64,000 nt of DNA, taken from contig CALLNU010000034.1 of NCBI GenBank assembly GCA_938005465.1, positions 129,675-193,674 of the forward strand. The letters run 5' to 3'. Under the pieces are notes generated by a model. That model had not been told where the DNA came from. It saw only the letters and a program-made list of their open reading frames with translations, and did not search any database. Source of the DNA: an uncultured Collinsella sp. GTDB lineage: Bacteria > Actinomycetota > Coriobacteriia > Coriobacteriales > Coriobacteriaceae. Position numbers and translations under genes: made by a program. This document shows, piece after piece, positions 8,256 through 17,500 of the stretch; position 1 is the first letter of the stretch; every line of letters begins with the position of its first letter.

Positions 8256-11138
8256 ATGACGCTACTGTATTTCCTTACCCTGTTTCCGCTGGTACCGGCG
8301 CTGGGCATGCTGCTCGCGCGCGGTGACCGCGCCCGCGATGCGGTGGGACTCATAGGCTCCGGCATTATCATGGCGGTGACAGTTGTAGTCGCCGTCATGT
8401 TTTTTTGCACGGGTCCGCAGAGCTTTGAGATTGCCCCCGGTACCTCGCATGCGCTCTCGATCATCAGCTCCGTCATCGACGTAATTCTGTGCGCCGTCAT
8501 CCTGTACAACGCGCACAAATATAAGAGCGTGCTTACCACGGTGCTCGGCATAGTCCAGCTGGTGGGCTCGCTCGTCTTTGCGGCCATGACGCTGCCTGCG
8601 GCCGAAGCCGTCACGGCGACGCCGCTCTACCTAGACTACATGAGCGTGATCATGGTCCTCGCCGTCGGCATCGTCGGCAGCCTTATCTGTATCTACGCTT
8701 TGGGCTACATGAAGGACTTCCAGGCCCATGACGAGCACGAGGCCGCGCTGCGCGGGCAGACCGCGCCCGACCGACGTCCGCAGTTCCTGGCGCTTATGTT
8801 CCTGTTCCTCTCGGCCATGTTCGTCATCGTGACGAGCGACAACCTCGAGTGGCTGTTCTGCGGCTGGGAAATCACCACCGTGTGCTCGTTTCTCATGATT
8901 GGCTACACGCGCACGCCCGAGGCCATCAAGAACGCCTTTACCCAGATTATCCTAAACATGCTGGGCGGCATCGCGTTTTTGGCCGGACTCATGTACCTGC
9001 ACGTTAACGGCATGCCGCTGACCATCTCGGGCATGATCGATCTTGCCGGCGCTGGCACCACGCAATCCGCGCTGCTGGTGATGCCGGTCGTCCTACTGTC
9101 GCTCGCCGCACTCACCAAGGCCGCACAGATGCCGTTCCATACCTGGCTGCTCGGCGCCATGGTCGCCCCCACGCCCACGAGCGCCCTGCTGCACTCGTCA
9201 ACCATGGTCAAAGCCGGCGTGTTCCTGATGGTCAAGCTGAGCCCGCTCTATGCCATCTATCCCGTGACTGGCTTTATGGTTACGAGTGTGGGTGCCATCA
9301 CGTTTTTGCTCGCCGCCCTCATGGCCATCTCGCAGAGCAACGCCAAACGCGTGCTCGCGTACTCCACCATTTCCAACTTGGGCCTCATCAGCGCCTGCTT
9401 GGGTGTCGGCGCGCCCGAGGCCGTATGGGCCGCTATCTTCCTGATCTTGTTCCACACGGTGGCAAAGTCGCTGCTGTTCCTGTGCGTGGGCACGGCCGAG
9501 CATCATATCGGCAGCCGCAATATCGAGGACATGGACGGTATGTTCAGCCGCATGCCGCACCTGACGCGTCTGATGATGCTGGGCATCATGGGCATGTTTG
9601 TGGCGCCGTTTGGCATGCTCGTGTCCAAGTGGGGCGCCCTGGTGGCGTTTGCGCAGACCGGCAACGTGCTCATGATCATGGTGCTGGCCTTTGGCTCGGC
9701 CGCGACGTTCTTCTTCTGGGGCAAGTGGCTTGCCAAGCTTTCGGGCGTCGACCCCACGGCTCAAAACGTGGAGGTCAATGTCCACAAGACCGAATGGATG
9801 GCGCTCAACACCATCGCCGCGCTACTGATTCTGTGCTGCGTGGCGTTTCCGGTTATCTCGAGCGGTCTGGTGTCGCCTTACTTGGCCATGGTGTTTGGCC
9901 GCGTGCCGTACGTTATTGGCAAGGACGCCATGTATCTGATGGTGGTTATCGTGGCGTTTATCGCCGTGGTGCTGCTGACTTCATTCCGCGTGAGCAACAA
10001 GCCGCACGTCAACGTGTACCTTTCGGGTGTGGGAACCGACAAATATCGCCATTTCCGCGGCTCGATGGGACACGAGGTGAAGGCCGAAAAGCGCAATTGG
10101 TACTCGGAGGACGCCCTTGGCGAGAAGCGTATTAGCCCCGTGGGTAGCGTTGTGTGCTGCAGCATTATCTTGTTTGCGCTGCTGTGTTGCGCGTGGATTG
10201 GGCCCGAGCGGCTTGCCATGAGTGCGCCCTCGGTGCTGCGCGGTAAGTATTTCGAAGGCTCGGGCGTCGTGGGCATATTTATTGGTACCGTGGTGTTTGC
10301 CCTGCTGGCGCCGCTTGTGGGCGGCCTGATTGACGGTCTTGACCGTAAGCTTTCGGCTCGCATGCAGGGCCGCGTGGGCCCGCGCCTGCTGCAACCCTTC
10401 TACGATGTGGCCAAGCTCCTGCGCAAGGCCCCCGCCAGCGTAAACACCATGGACGACACCTACATGGCGTGCGCGCTCATCTTTACCGTGGTGGGCGGCG
10501 GCATCTTTGTGTCGGGCTCCAACACGCTGCTGTGCGCCTTTATGGTGACGCTCGCCGCGATCTTTGTGGTGCTGGCGTCCGCCTCGACGCAAAGCCCGTT
10601 TGCCCAGGTCGGCGCCGACCGCGAGCTGCTGCAGGTTATGAGTTACGAGCCTGCCGTTCTGCTGATGAGCGTGGGCCTGTACCTTGCCACCGACAGCTTC
10701 GATTCCATTGCCGTGACGGGGCAGTCGGCCCCCATCATCGTGTACAGCGCACCCATTTTCCTCGCGTTGCTCGCGGTGCTTACCATCAAGCTGCGCAAGT
10801 CGCCGTTTGACCTTTCGTACTCGCATCACGCGCATCAGGAGATTGTCCAGGGCGTCGCCACCGAGATGAGCGGCGGCACGCTGGCCAAGATGACCCTTAT
10901 GCACTGGTGCGAGACCGTGCTGTTTTTGATGTGGGTGGGCATGTTCTTTGTTTGGGACAACCCCGTGAGCTGGGTTGTAGCCCTGGTCGTGATGGCCGCG
11001 ACGTATTTTGTCGAGGTCCTGATCGACAACACCTTCGCCCGTAGCACCTGGCGCAGCTGCGTTAAGCTCGGCTGGGGTGTGGCGCTGGTGTTTGGCCTGC
11101 TCAACCTTATGCCCATCCTCGTCGACGTGTTTATTTAG
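8256..11138 (+). CDS. Fused Ech hydrogenase membrane subunits (EchA-like plus EchB-like)
   Basis: At 960 residues this is one continuous frame. Residues 1 to about 630 are a NuoL/EchA-type antiporter-like subunit with many membrane spans (WEITTVCSFLMIGYTRTPEA, AAQMPFHTWLLGAM, HSSTMVKAGVFLM). Residues about 669-960 are a NuoH/EchB-type subunit with the signature ARMQGRVGPRLLQPFYD and the loop EIVQGVATEMSGG. In Ech, CooMK and Hyc systems these are normally separate proteins. The start ATG follows GGGGGAG. It is the first gene of a tight operon with the small, NuoC-like, large and ferredoxin subunits, so it is expected to form the ion-translocating membrane arm that couples ferredoxin oxidation and H2 formation to a cation gradient. 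Confidence 0.85.
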   Translation: MTLLYFLTLFPLVPALGMLLARGDRARDAVGLIGSGIIMAVTVVVAVMFFCTGPQSFEIAPGTSHALSIISSVIDVILCAVILYNAHKYKSVLTTVLGIVQLVGSLVFAAMTLPAAEAVTATPLYLDYMSVIMVLAVGIVGSLICIYALGYMKDFQAHDEHEAALRGQTAPDRRPQFLALMFLFLSAMFVIVTSDNLEWLFCGWEITTVCSFLMIGYTRTPEAIKNAFTQIILNMLGGIAFLAGLMYLHVNGMPLTISGMIDLAGAGTTQSALLVMPVVLLSLAALTKAAQMPFHTWLLGAMVAPTPTSALLHSSTMVKAGVFLMVKLSPLYAIYPVTGFMVTSVGAITFLLAALMAISQSNAKRVLAYSTISNLGLISACLGVGAPEAVWAAIFLILFHTVAKSLLFLCVGTAEHHIGSRNIEDMDGMFSRMPHLTRLMMLGIMGMFVAPFGMLVSKWGALVAFAQTGNVLMIMVLAFGSAATFFFWGKWLAKLSGVDPTAQNVEVNVHKTEWMALNTIAALLILCCVAFPVISSGLVSPYLAMVFGRVPYVIGKDAMYLMVVIVAFIAVVLLTSFRVSNKPHVNVYLSGVGTDKYRHFRGSMGHEVKAEKRNWYSEDALGEKRISPVGSVVCCSIILFALLCCAWIGPERLAMSAPSVLRGKYFEGSGVVGIFIGTVVFALLAPLVGGLIDGLDRKLSARMQGRVGPRLLQPFYDVAKLLRKAPASVNTMDDTYMACALIFTVVGGGIFVSGSNTLLCAFMVTLAAIFVVLASASTQSPFAQVGADRELLQVMSYEPAVLLMSVGLYLATDSFDSIAVTGQSAPIIVYSAPIFLALLAVLTIKLRKSPFDLSYSHHAHQEIVQGVATEMSGGTLAKMTLMHWCETVLFLMWVGMFFVWDNPVSWVVALVVMAATYFVEVLIDNTFARSTWRSCVKLGWGVALVFGLLNLMPILVDVFI

Positions 11139-11150
11139 GAGGCGGCATCC

Positions 11151-11705
11151 ATGGATCATAAAATGTCGCGCTCGCCGTGGGTTATTCATTACGACGGTTC
11201 GAGCTGCAACGGATGCGATATCGAGGTGCTGGCCTCGCTCACGCCACTGTTCGATGCGGAGCGGTTTGGCGTGGTCAACACCGGCAACCCCAAGCATGCG
11301 GATATCTTTTTGGTGACGGGGTCGGTCAATGCCCAGAACCTGCCCGTCGTGCGCCAGATCTACAACCAGATGCTCGAGCCCAAGTGCGTGGTGGCCTGCG
11401 GTATCTGCGCGTGTTCGGGCGGCGTATTCCGCGATGCCTATAACGTGATCGGCGGCGTGGACCGCGCGATTCCCGTGGACGTGTACGCGCCCGGGTGCGC
11501 CATTCGCCCCGAGACGGTGATCGATGCCATCGTGGAGGCGTGTGGCATCCTGGACCAGAAGGAGGCCGTGATGCGCGCCGGCGGCGACCCGCTTACCGTG
11601 GGCGGCGCCGCAACCTGGGACGGTGGCGTTGAGCTGGGCGAGGGCGGGTTTGTGGCTGCTGCGGAGGCCGGCGACGCGACCGCCGCTGCAAGGGAGGCCG
11701 AGTAA
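11151..11705 (+). CDS. echC: Ech [NiFe]-hydrogenase small subunit (NuoB-like)
   Basis: A 184-residue protein of the NuoB/HycG/EchC family. The cysteines expected to bind the proximal 4Fe-4S cluster are visible: SCNGC (C19, C22), ACGICACSGG (C83) and APGC (C116). It passes electrons from the ferredoxin subunit to the NiFe site of the large subunit. GGAGG lies a few bases upstream. The stop overlaps the start of the next gene by one base (TAATG), showing translational coupling. The last 40 residues, beyond the conserved fold, are a low-complexity Ala/Glu-rich tail. Confidence 0.9.
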   Translation: MDHKMSRSPWVIHYDGSSCNGCDIEVLASLTPLFDAERFGVVNTGNPKHADIFLVTGSVNAQNLPVVRQIYNQMLEPKCVVACGICACSGGVFRDAYNVIGGVDRAIPVDVYAPGCAIRPETVIDAIVEACGILDQKEAVMRAGGDPLTVGGAATWDGGVELGEGGFVAAAEAGDATAAAREAE

Positions 11706-12403
11706 TGCAAAAGGCAATCTATACCACCGTCGGGATCGAAGAGCTTCTGTCGCATGTCCAGGCGCTTAAGGGCGTCGGCGCGCGCTTTGTGCAAATGCAC
11801 GCTGAACGCAACGTCGACGACGGCTCGTATCGCTTGGTCTATACGTTTATCAACGTTCGTGCTGCTCAGGAGCATATTGCGCAGGACAGCAGCTATGCGA
11901 TTGAGGACCTGGTGGTTGAGGGCATCGACCAGTACCAGGAGATTCCGTCCATCAGCTCGTATTACCCCGCGGTGTTCCCGTTTGAAAATGAGGCCCACGA
12001 CCTGTTTGGCCTTGCCATCACCGACATGCAGATCGACTTTAAGGGCTTTTTCTACCAGGTTTCGACTGCCGAGCCCATGAGCGTCATCACGCCCGAGGTG
12101 AAGGCCGCGCGCGAGAAAGCCATGAAGGTCCGTGCCGCTGCCGAGGCCAAGGCGCGCAAGGCCGCGGCCGAAAAGGCCGCCGCTGCGGCTGCTGCAGAGG
12201 AGGGCACTGCGGGCGCTGCCGTCGCTCAGCCCGCTGCGGCTGCCGGCTCCGATGCCCAGCATGACGATGCCGCTGCCAAGGCCGCGCTCAAGGCTGCCGA
12301 GATGGAGGCAAAGCTCGCTGCCATGGATCCCGAGAAAGCGGCCAAGGTCCGCGCGGCGCTTGCCGCCAAGGCCGCCCGCGACAAGCAGAAAAAGGAGGCG
12401 TAA
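11705..12403 (+). CDS. echD: Ech hydrogenase NuoC-like subunit with an Ala/Lys-rich tail
   Basis: Residues 1 to about 130 match the NuoC/EchD/HycE-N fold, with the conserved segment YYPAVFPFENEAHDLFGL. Ech subunit D is normally about this short. Here a further 100 residues of Ala, Lys and Glu-rich, probably helical or coiled sequence follow. That tail carries no recognisable domain and could serve in assembly or be a neutral low-complexity expansion. The start overlaps the echC stop by one base, and the large-subunit gene begins six bases after this one stops. The domain supports docking of the hydrogenase module in complex-I-like enzymes. Confidence 0.85.
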   Translation: MQKAIYTTVGIEELLSHVQALKGVGARFVQMHAERNVDDGSYRLVYTFINVRAAQEHIAQDSSYAIEDLVVEGIDQYQEIPSISSYYPAVFPFENEAHDLFGLAITDMQIDFKGFFYQVSTAEPMSVITPEVKAAREKAMKVRAAAEAKARKAAAEKAAAAAAAEEGTAGAAVAQPAAAAGSDAQHDDAAAKAALKAAEMEAKLAAMDPEKAAKVRAALAAKAARDKQKKEA

Positions 12404-12408
12404 GGCCC

Positions 12409-13497
12409 ATGGCACATCGCTCCGTCATTCCGTTTGGTCCGCAGCACCCGGTGCTGCCCGAGCCGCTTCATCTGGACCTGGTGATCGAGGACGACCGCGT
12501 CATCGAGGCAATTCCGCAGATCGGTTTTGTGCACCGCGGACTCGAGAAGCTCACCGAAAAGCGCGACATGCACCAGTTTGGCTACATCGCCGAGCGCATC
12601 TGCGGCATCTGCGCCGTGGGCCACAGCTACGGCTATGCCAGCGCCTGCGAGCGCATGCTCGGCATCGAGGTGCCCGGCCGCGTGCAGTATATCCGCACCA
12701 TTTTGCACGAGCTTTCGCGCATCCACTCGCATCTGCTGTGGCTGGGCCTGCTTGCCGACGCCTTTGGCTTCGAGGCGCTGTTCTATCGGTCATGGACCCT
12801 GCGCGAGCAGATTCTCAAGATTTTCGAGAGCACTTGCGGCGGACGCGTGATCCTTTCGATTAACGAGATCGGCGGCCTTAAGCACGACATTGAGGATTCC
12901 GAGCTGGCGGGTATTGTCCAGACGCTCGACGCTATGCGCCCTGACTACGAGGCCGTGGTGCATACATTTTTGGACGACAATAGCTGCGGCGAGCGCCTGC
13001 ATGGCGTGGGCGTGATCAGCAAGAAGGACGCGCTGGATCTGTCGATGGTCGGCCCGTTCGGTCGCGCCTCGGGCGTGGATTATGACGTGCGCATGTTCGG
13101 TGACGGTGCCTATGCGGACTTGGTTGCGTTTGAGCCGATTGTTGCCACCGATGGCGACTGTTATGCCCGCTGCCAGGTGCGTTGTGCCGAGGTTACGCAG
13201 GCCATGGACATTATCAAGGAGCTTATCGGCAAGATTCCGCACGACGGTATCGGCGGGCGTACCAAGCTCACGCCGGCCGACGGCGCGCGCGGCGAGGTTG
13301 TGATTGAGCAGCCGCGCGGCGAGGCGTACTACTATGTGCGCGGCAACGGCACCAAGAATCTGGACCGTTTTCGCGTGCGCACGCCGACGTCGCAGAACCT
13401 GGCGGGTCTGACACATGCGCTGCAGGGTGTGCTCCTTGCCAACGTGCCCATGATTATCCTGACCATTGACCCCTGCATTAGCTGCACGGAAAGGTAG
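12409..13497 (+). CDS. echE: Ech [NiFe]-hydrogenase large (catalytic) subunit
   Basis: A 362-residue group-4-type NiFe hydrogenase large subunit. Both ligand pairs are present: ERICGICAVGH (C65, C68) and DPCISCTER (C356, C359). The glycine- and histidine-containing motif GFVHRGLEKL near residue 40 is also typical. The protein ends right at the second motif, so there is no C-terminal extension to be cleaved by a maturation protease; I recall the same for CooH-type enzymes. It catalyses proton reduction with electrons from the ferredoxin subunit. No hyp maturation genes occur in the window, so they must be elsewhere. Confidence 0.92.
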   Translation: MAHRSVIPFGPQHPVLPEPLHLDLVIEDDRVIEAIPQIGFVHRGLEKLTEKRDMHQFGYIAERICGICAVGHSYGYASACERMLGIEVPGRVQYIRTILHELSRIHSHLLWLGLLADAFGFEALFYRSWTLREQILKIFESTCGGRVILSINEIGGLKHDIEDSELAGIVQTLDAMRPDYEAVVHTFLDDNSCGERLHGVGVISKKDALDLSMVGPFGRASGVDYDVRMFGDGAYADLVAFEPIVATDGDCYARCQVRCAEVTQAMDIIKELIGKIPHDGIGGRTKLTPADGARGEVVIEQPRGEAYYYVRGNGTKNLDRFRVRTPTSQNLAGLTHALQGVLLANVPMIILTIDPCISCTER

Positions 13498-13504
13498 GCG
13501 CGGC

Positions 13505-13846
13505 ATGAGTTTACTGACATTTGCCAAGACGGCCTTGGGTTCTATGGTCAAGCAGCCGGTAACGGTGTGCTATCCGCAGGAGAAGCTCGCGGCACCCGAG
13601 CGTCTGCGCGGACATATCGTCAACGACATGGACGTGTGCATCTGCTGCGGCATGTGCGCGCGCCGTTGCCCGGCGGGCGCACTCTCGGTCGATCGCAAGG
13701 GCGGTACCTGGTCGATCGATCCGTACGCTTGCGTGGTGTGCGGCGAGTGCATCGAGAGCTGCCCCAAACACTGCCTGACTATGGACACCGCCCGCACCCC
13801 AGTCGCGGCGGACAAGACTCCCACGGTAGAAACCAAGCCGGAGTAG
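13505..13846 (+). CDS. echF: Ech hydrogenase 2x[4Fe-4S] ferredoxin-like subunit
   Basis: With the ATG at 13505 the protein has 113 residues. It carries two C-x2-C-x2-C-x3-C clusters: C45, C48, C51, C55 and C76, C79, C82, C86. The open frame extends further upstream into echE, but that part has no ribosome binding site and reads as non-conserved. This subunit is expected to accept electrons from soluble ferredoxin and hand them to EchC. It is the last gene of the operon; a short GC hairpin follows. Confidence 0.9.
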   Translation: MSLLTFAKTALGSMVKQPVTVCYPQEKLAAPERLRGHIVNDMDVCICCGMCARRCPAGALSVDRKGGTWSIDPYACVVCGECIESCPKHCLTMDTARTPVAADKTPTVETKPE

Positions 13847-13862
13847 CGCGAAGACGGGGCCG

Positions 13863-13882
13863 GTGGGGCAAAAATGCCCCAC
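13863..13882 (+). terminator. Short hairpin after the hydrogenase operon
   Basis: GTGGGGCA and TGCCCCAC form a perfect eight-base stem with an AAAA loop. There is no T-run, so termination here is only a suggestion. Confidence 0.45.
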
Positions 13883-13920
13883 CTGCCCCGCGCTTAAACG
13901 CGCGGTTGTGCCGTCGCGAA

Positions 13921-14074
13921 CAAAACTATGCCGGATTACGGGGCTGGATAGCGAATCTCCGACCATACAGAAAATCGCAAAAACAAAACCGCAGGTAGAC
14001 TGCTTGCCGTTTTTCAAAAAAAGGCTGTATGGATGAGGACTCCGACTTTAGCCCCGTAATCCGGCATAGTTTTG
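13921..14074. repeat. 154-bp palindromic element, type A, left copy
   Basis: Perfect 25-base end arms: CAAAACTATGCCGGATTACG continuing to 13945, and its reverse complement at 14050-14074. The interior has a second, weaker pairing (ACCATACAG/CTGTATGG) and a central small hairpin around CCGCAGGTAG. A similar tail (…GTAGCAGCC) extends to about 14098. A copy of identical length lies at 22326-22479. Confidence 0.85.
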
Positions 14075-14168
14075 AAATAGCACCATATCCGTAGCAGCCC
14101 TTGATCTCCCGTGGACAGAGGGAAACGGATCATTTTTGCCTTGTGAGGGCTGCCGCGTGACCCGTCTG

Positions 14169-14326
14169 CCACGAAATAGGCCCATCTACTACGTTTGGGT
14201 GGCTACCCTCAACCACGGCGAAAAACGCGAAAAGAAAACCGCAGGTAGAACGCCTGCGATTTTGCATGAAACGCGATTGTGGTCGGGGGTACCGGACTAA
14301 ACGTAGTGGATAGGCTCATTTCGTGG
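14169..14326. repeat. 158-bp palindromic element, type B, left copy
   Basis: The 28-base end arms begin CCACGAAATAGGCCCATCTA and return at 14299-14326 with about four mismatches. The centre again holds ACCGCAGGTAGAACGCCTGC, the small hairpin also seen in type A. The copy at 22075-22232 has the same length. Short conserved stretches containing GGAAAACGG lie between and after the palindromes. Confidence 0.8.
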
Positions 14327-14420
14327 CGAGCGCCGTCGACTGCTCCCTCGGGGATGGAGGAAAACGGGCCCTTTTGCCCCGTCCATCTTGAGTCGCACCC
14401 GTTTTCCTGCGAAAACGCCG

Positions 14421-14500
14421 TGTCTCAACTTTGGTGAGACATTTGTCTCACGCCAAAAACCGAATCTGGAACATGTGTCACCTGCCCAAATTGTGTCTCA
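14421..14500 (+). promoter_or_regulatory. TGTCTCA operator cluster upstream of the giant surface protein
   Basis: The heptamer TGTCTCA occurs at 14421, 14444 and 14494, and inverted (TGAGACA) at 14435. The middle pair forms the palindrome GTGAGACATTTGTCTCAC (14434-14451). The cluster lies 50-130 bases upstream of the start codon, a typical place for a regulator of the adhesin gene. Confidence 0.6.
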
Positions 14501-14552
14501 TTTCGTAACTTTAGGCTGTTGCAAGGTCTGAGACCGCGAGAAGGGAGACGCG

Positions 14553-17500
14553 ATGAGTAAGTACACGAGGGGTCTCTTGGCGGTGATACTGGCCGTGGTG
14601 CTGGTGTTGCCGGCTGCAGCATTTGCCATGCTGCCCGAGGCCAACGCCAGGTCCAGCACCGGAATGGACGGACCGACGGTGAGCGGAAAGATAGTCGACC
14701 CTGACACCACCGGCCGCTGGCAGTACTGGGCGTCGGGCGGCGAGCAGGACCTGACGACACGTTATGTAGGCCGAATCTGGACGGACAAGACGGTCGAGCC
14801 AGCGCAGGACGAAAAGTCCGACTTTGTGACGACGCTCTCCACGATGTCTTCGACTTCTGACACAACGTCGCTGGTCACTAAACCGCTCGATATCGTGATG
14901 GTGCTTGATGCCTCCGGGTCGATGGATAATGACATGGGTGACAGCGATTCGACCAAACGCATCGACGCACTCAAGGCAGCTGCCAGTTCCTTTATCGACA
15001 CCATCGCCGAGCAAAACAAGAGCATTAAAGATACGAATAAGCGGCATCAGGTTGCCATCGTTAAGTTTTCGGGTGCAAAGAAAAACGAGATCGGCAACGA
15101 TACGTATCGCGATCGTCAGGGATACACGCACAACTACTCGCAGACCATGAAGAGCCTGACGCCGTGTGTTGATAGCGCTGCGACGGAACTTAAGAATACG
15201 GTCGGCTACATCGAACCTGCCGGTGCCACGCGGGCTGATTACGGCCTTGAACTTGCTCGCGACATGTCGGGCCGCGAGGATGCCCAGAAGGTAGTTGTGT
15301 TCTTTACGGACGGCACGCCCACAGACGTCAGGAACTTTAACCCTACGGTTGCCAATAATGCCATAGTCGCCGCCAAGAAAATGAAGGGGAAAGGCGCTAC
15401 GGTCTACACCATCGGCATCTTTGATGATGCGAATCCCGCTGACGAGCCTACGAACTACTGGACGAGCGACGAAAACAAGTTCATGCACGCCGTGTCGAGC
15501 AACTATCCAAACGCCACGTCCTACACAACCAATGAGCTTGGTAAGCGCACCGAGAATTCCGATTTCTACAAGGCTGCGTCGAATGCCGATGAGCTCAAGA
15601 AGGTGTTTGATGATATCTCGAGCTCTATCACCTCGGGCAAGGGCTCTCCCACTCAGATCGAGGATGGTTACGACGAGAGCAAGTCCGGCTACATCACCTT
15701 CAGTGATGAGCTGGGCGACTTTATGCAGGTCGATACGTTTGTCAGCGCTCAGATTAATGGCGTCCCCTTTGATGAAGTGACCAAGACAACCAAGGGCAAT
15801 ACGGACACGTACGAGTTTTCGGGCGTGGCCAAGGACCTGGTCATCACCGTCGAGCGCTCTGCCAATGCGCAGCAGGGCGATATCGTGACGGTTAAGATCC
15901 CCGCATCGCTGATTCCGCTGATCCGCTATCACGTGGACATGGAAAACGGGATCTTTGAGCGCACGTCGCTCAATGACATCAAGCCTATTCAGATTAAATA
16001 CACCTCGAGCGTCAAGGACGAAGCACGCAACAACCTGTTTACGCCCGATAAGGTGCTCAAGAAGTATATCGATGACCACAAGGACGCCGACAACCAGACG
16101 GTCTACTTCCTGGCCAACAAGTGGTCGGGCGGCGAGCTGGGCGATGTTGTCGCCGAGTTTGAGCCCGCCGATACCAACAGCTACTATTACTTCCAAAAAA
16201 TCACGCCTATCTACACGGACAAGGAATGCACCCAGCGCGCGACGGTAAAGCCGCAGGGCAACGACGTCTATTACTACAAGGACGAGTTTGTGGCGATGGG
16301 CGCAAACGGCAAGCCGAAGGACGACTATGCCGTTGTGGAGTTTGAGGGGCACGAGATCGCCAGCTACGACGGCGCTCTGGTCAAAGATGACGGCTATTGG
16401 TCCTTTAATAAGGGAACCGCGCGCTTGGCCTATATCGACCAGCTGCATACCACCAAGGACGATGTGGAGGTGAATGGTAACAAGACCGAGACCGCGCGCG
16501 ACGTGCTTAACCCCAGGTGGAATGACCTTTCCTCCGTTGCGACTTCCACGCACGTGCATTCGCACCTGGGCAACAACGGCAAGATTATCTTTAGCCTTGC
16601 AACCAAGCCGACAACGGTGGATACCAAGACTGACTTTGGTCTGACCAAGGTGCTCGAGGGCCGCAAGTGGGCGGATACGGATGCGTTTGAGTTTGAGCTC
16701 TCCGCGACGTCCGACAACAATGCCCCGATGCCCGACCCCGCGACCGTAACTGTGACCAATGCCGATCTCGACAAGGGCAAGGCAGCCATTAACTTTGGCA
16801 AGATTACTTATGCCGAGCCGGGCGAGTACACCTATGAGGTCCGCGAGGTCAAGGGCGACGCCGGTGGCATTACCTACAGCAAGAACGTTGCCACGTTCAA
16901 GGTGGCTGTGACGGTTAACGCCAAGGGTGAGCTTAAGGCCGACGTTGAAAAGACCTCGGGTGAGACTAAGTTCACGAACACCTATAGCGCCAAGACGGAA
17001 ACCTCGCTGACTCTTGAGGCAACCAAGAAGCTCACGGGGCGCCCGATGGCCGATGACGAATTTAAGTTTGCGCTGAGCTATGCGGAGCACGACGAGGTTC
17101 TGCTGGATGCAACCAACAAGGGCGGCAAGGTTGAGTTCGGTCCGCTGACGTATACGACCGAGTCGCTTGCCAAGCTGGTCGAGGAAGAGAAGGCGTCGTT
17201 TGACGATAGCTCAGACAAGCCCACGTGGACCATTCGCTACACTGCTGCCGAGCAGACCGGCAAGCTGCCTGCGGGCGTGAGCGCTGCCGTGTCGGCAATT
17301 GACGCATATGTAACCGTTGTCGACAACGGCGATGGTACCCTGACGGCGACGGCTGACTACGGAGACGCCGGCAACGAGTTCGTGAACGCCTACACTGCCG
17401 CGCCTGCCGAGGCATCGCTTGTTGGCAAGAAGAATCTGCAGGTTCCTGATGGCCTGACCCCGGCTGACATTACCGGCAAGTTCACCTTTACCGTGACCGG

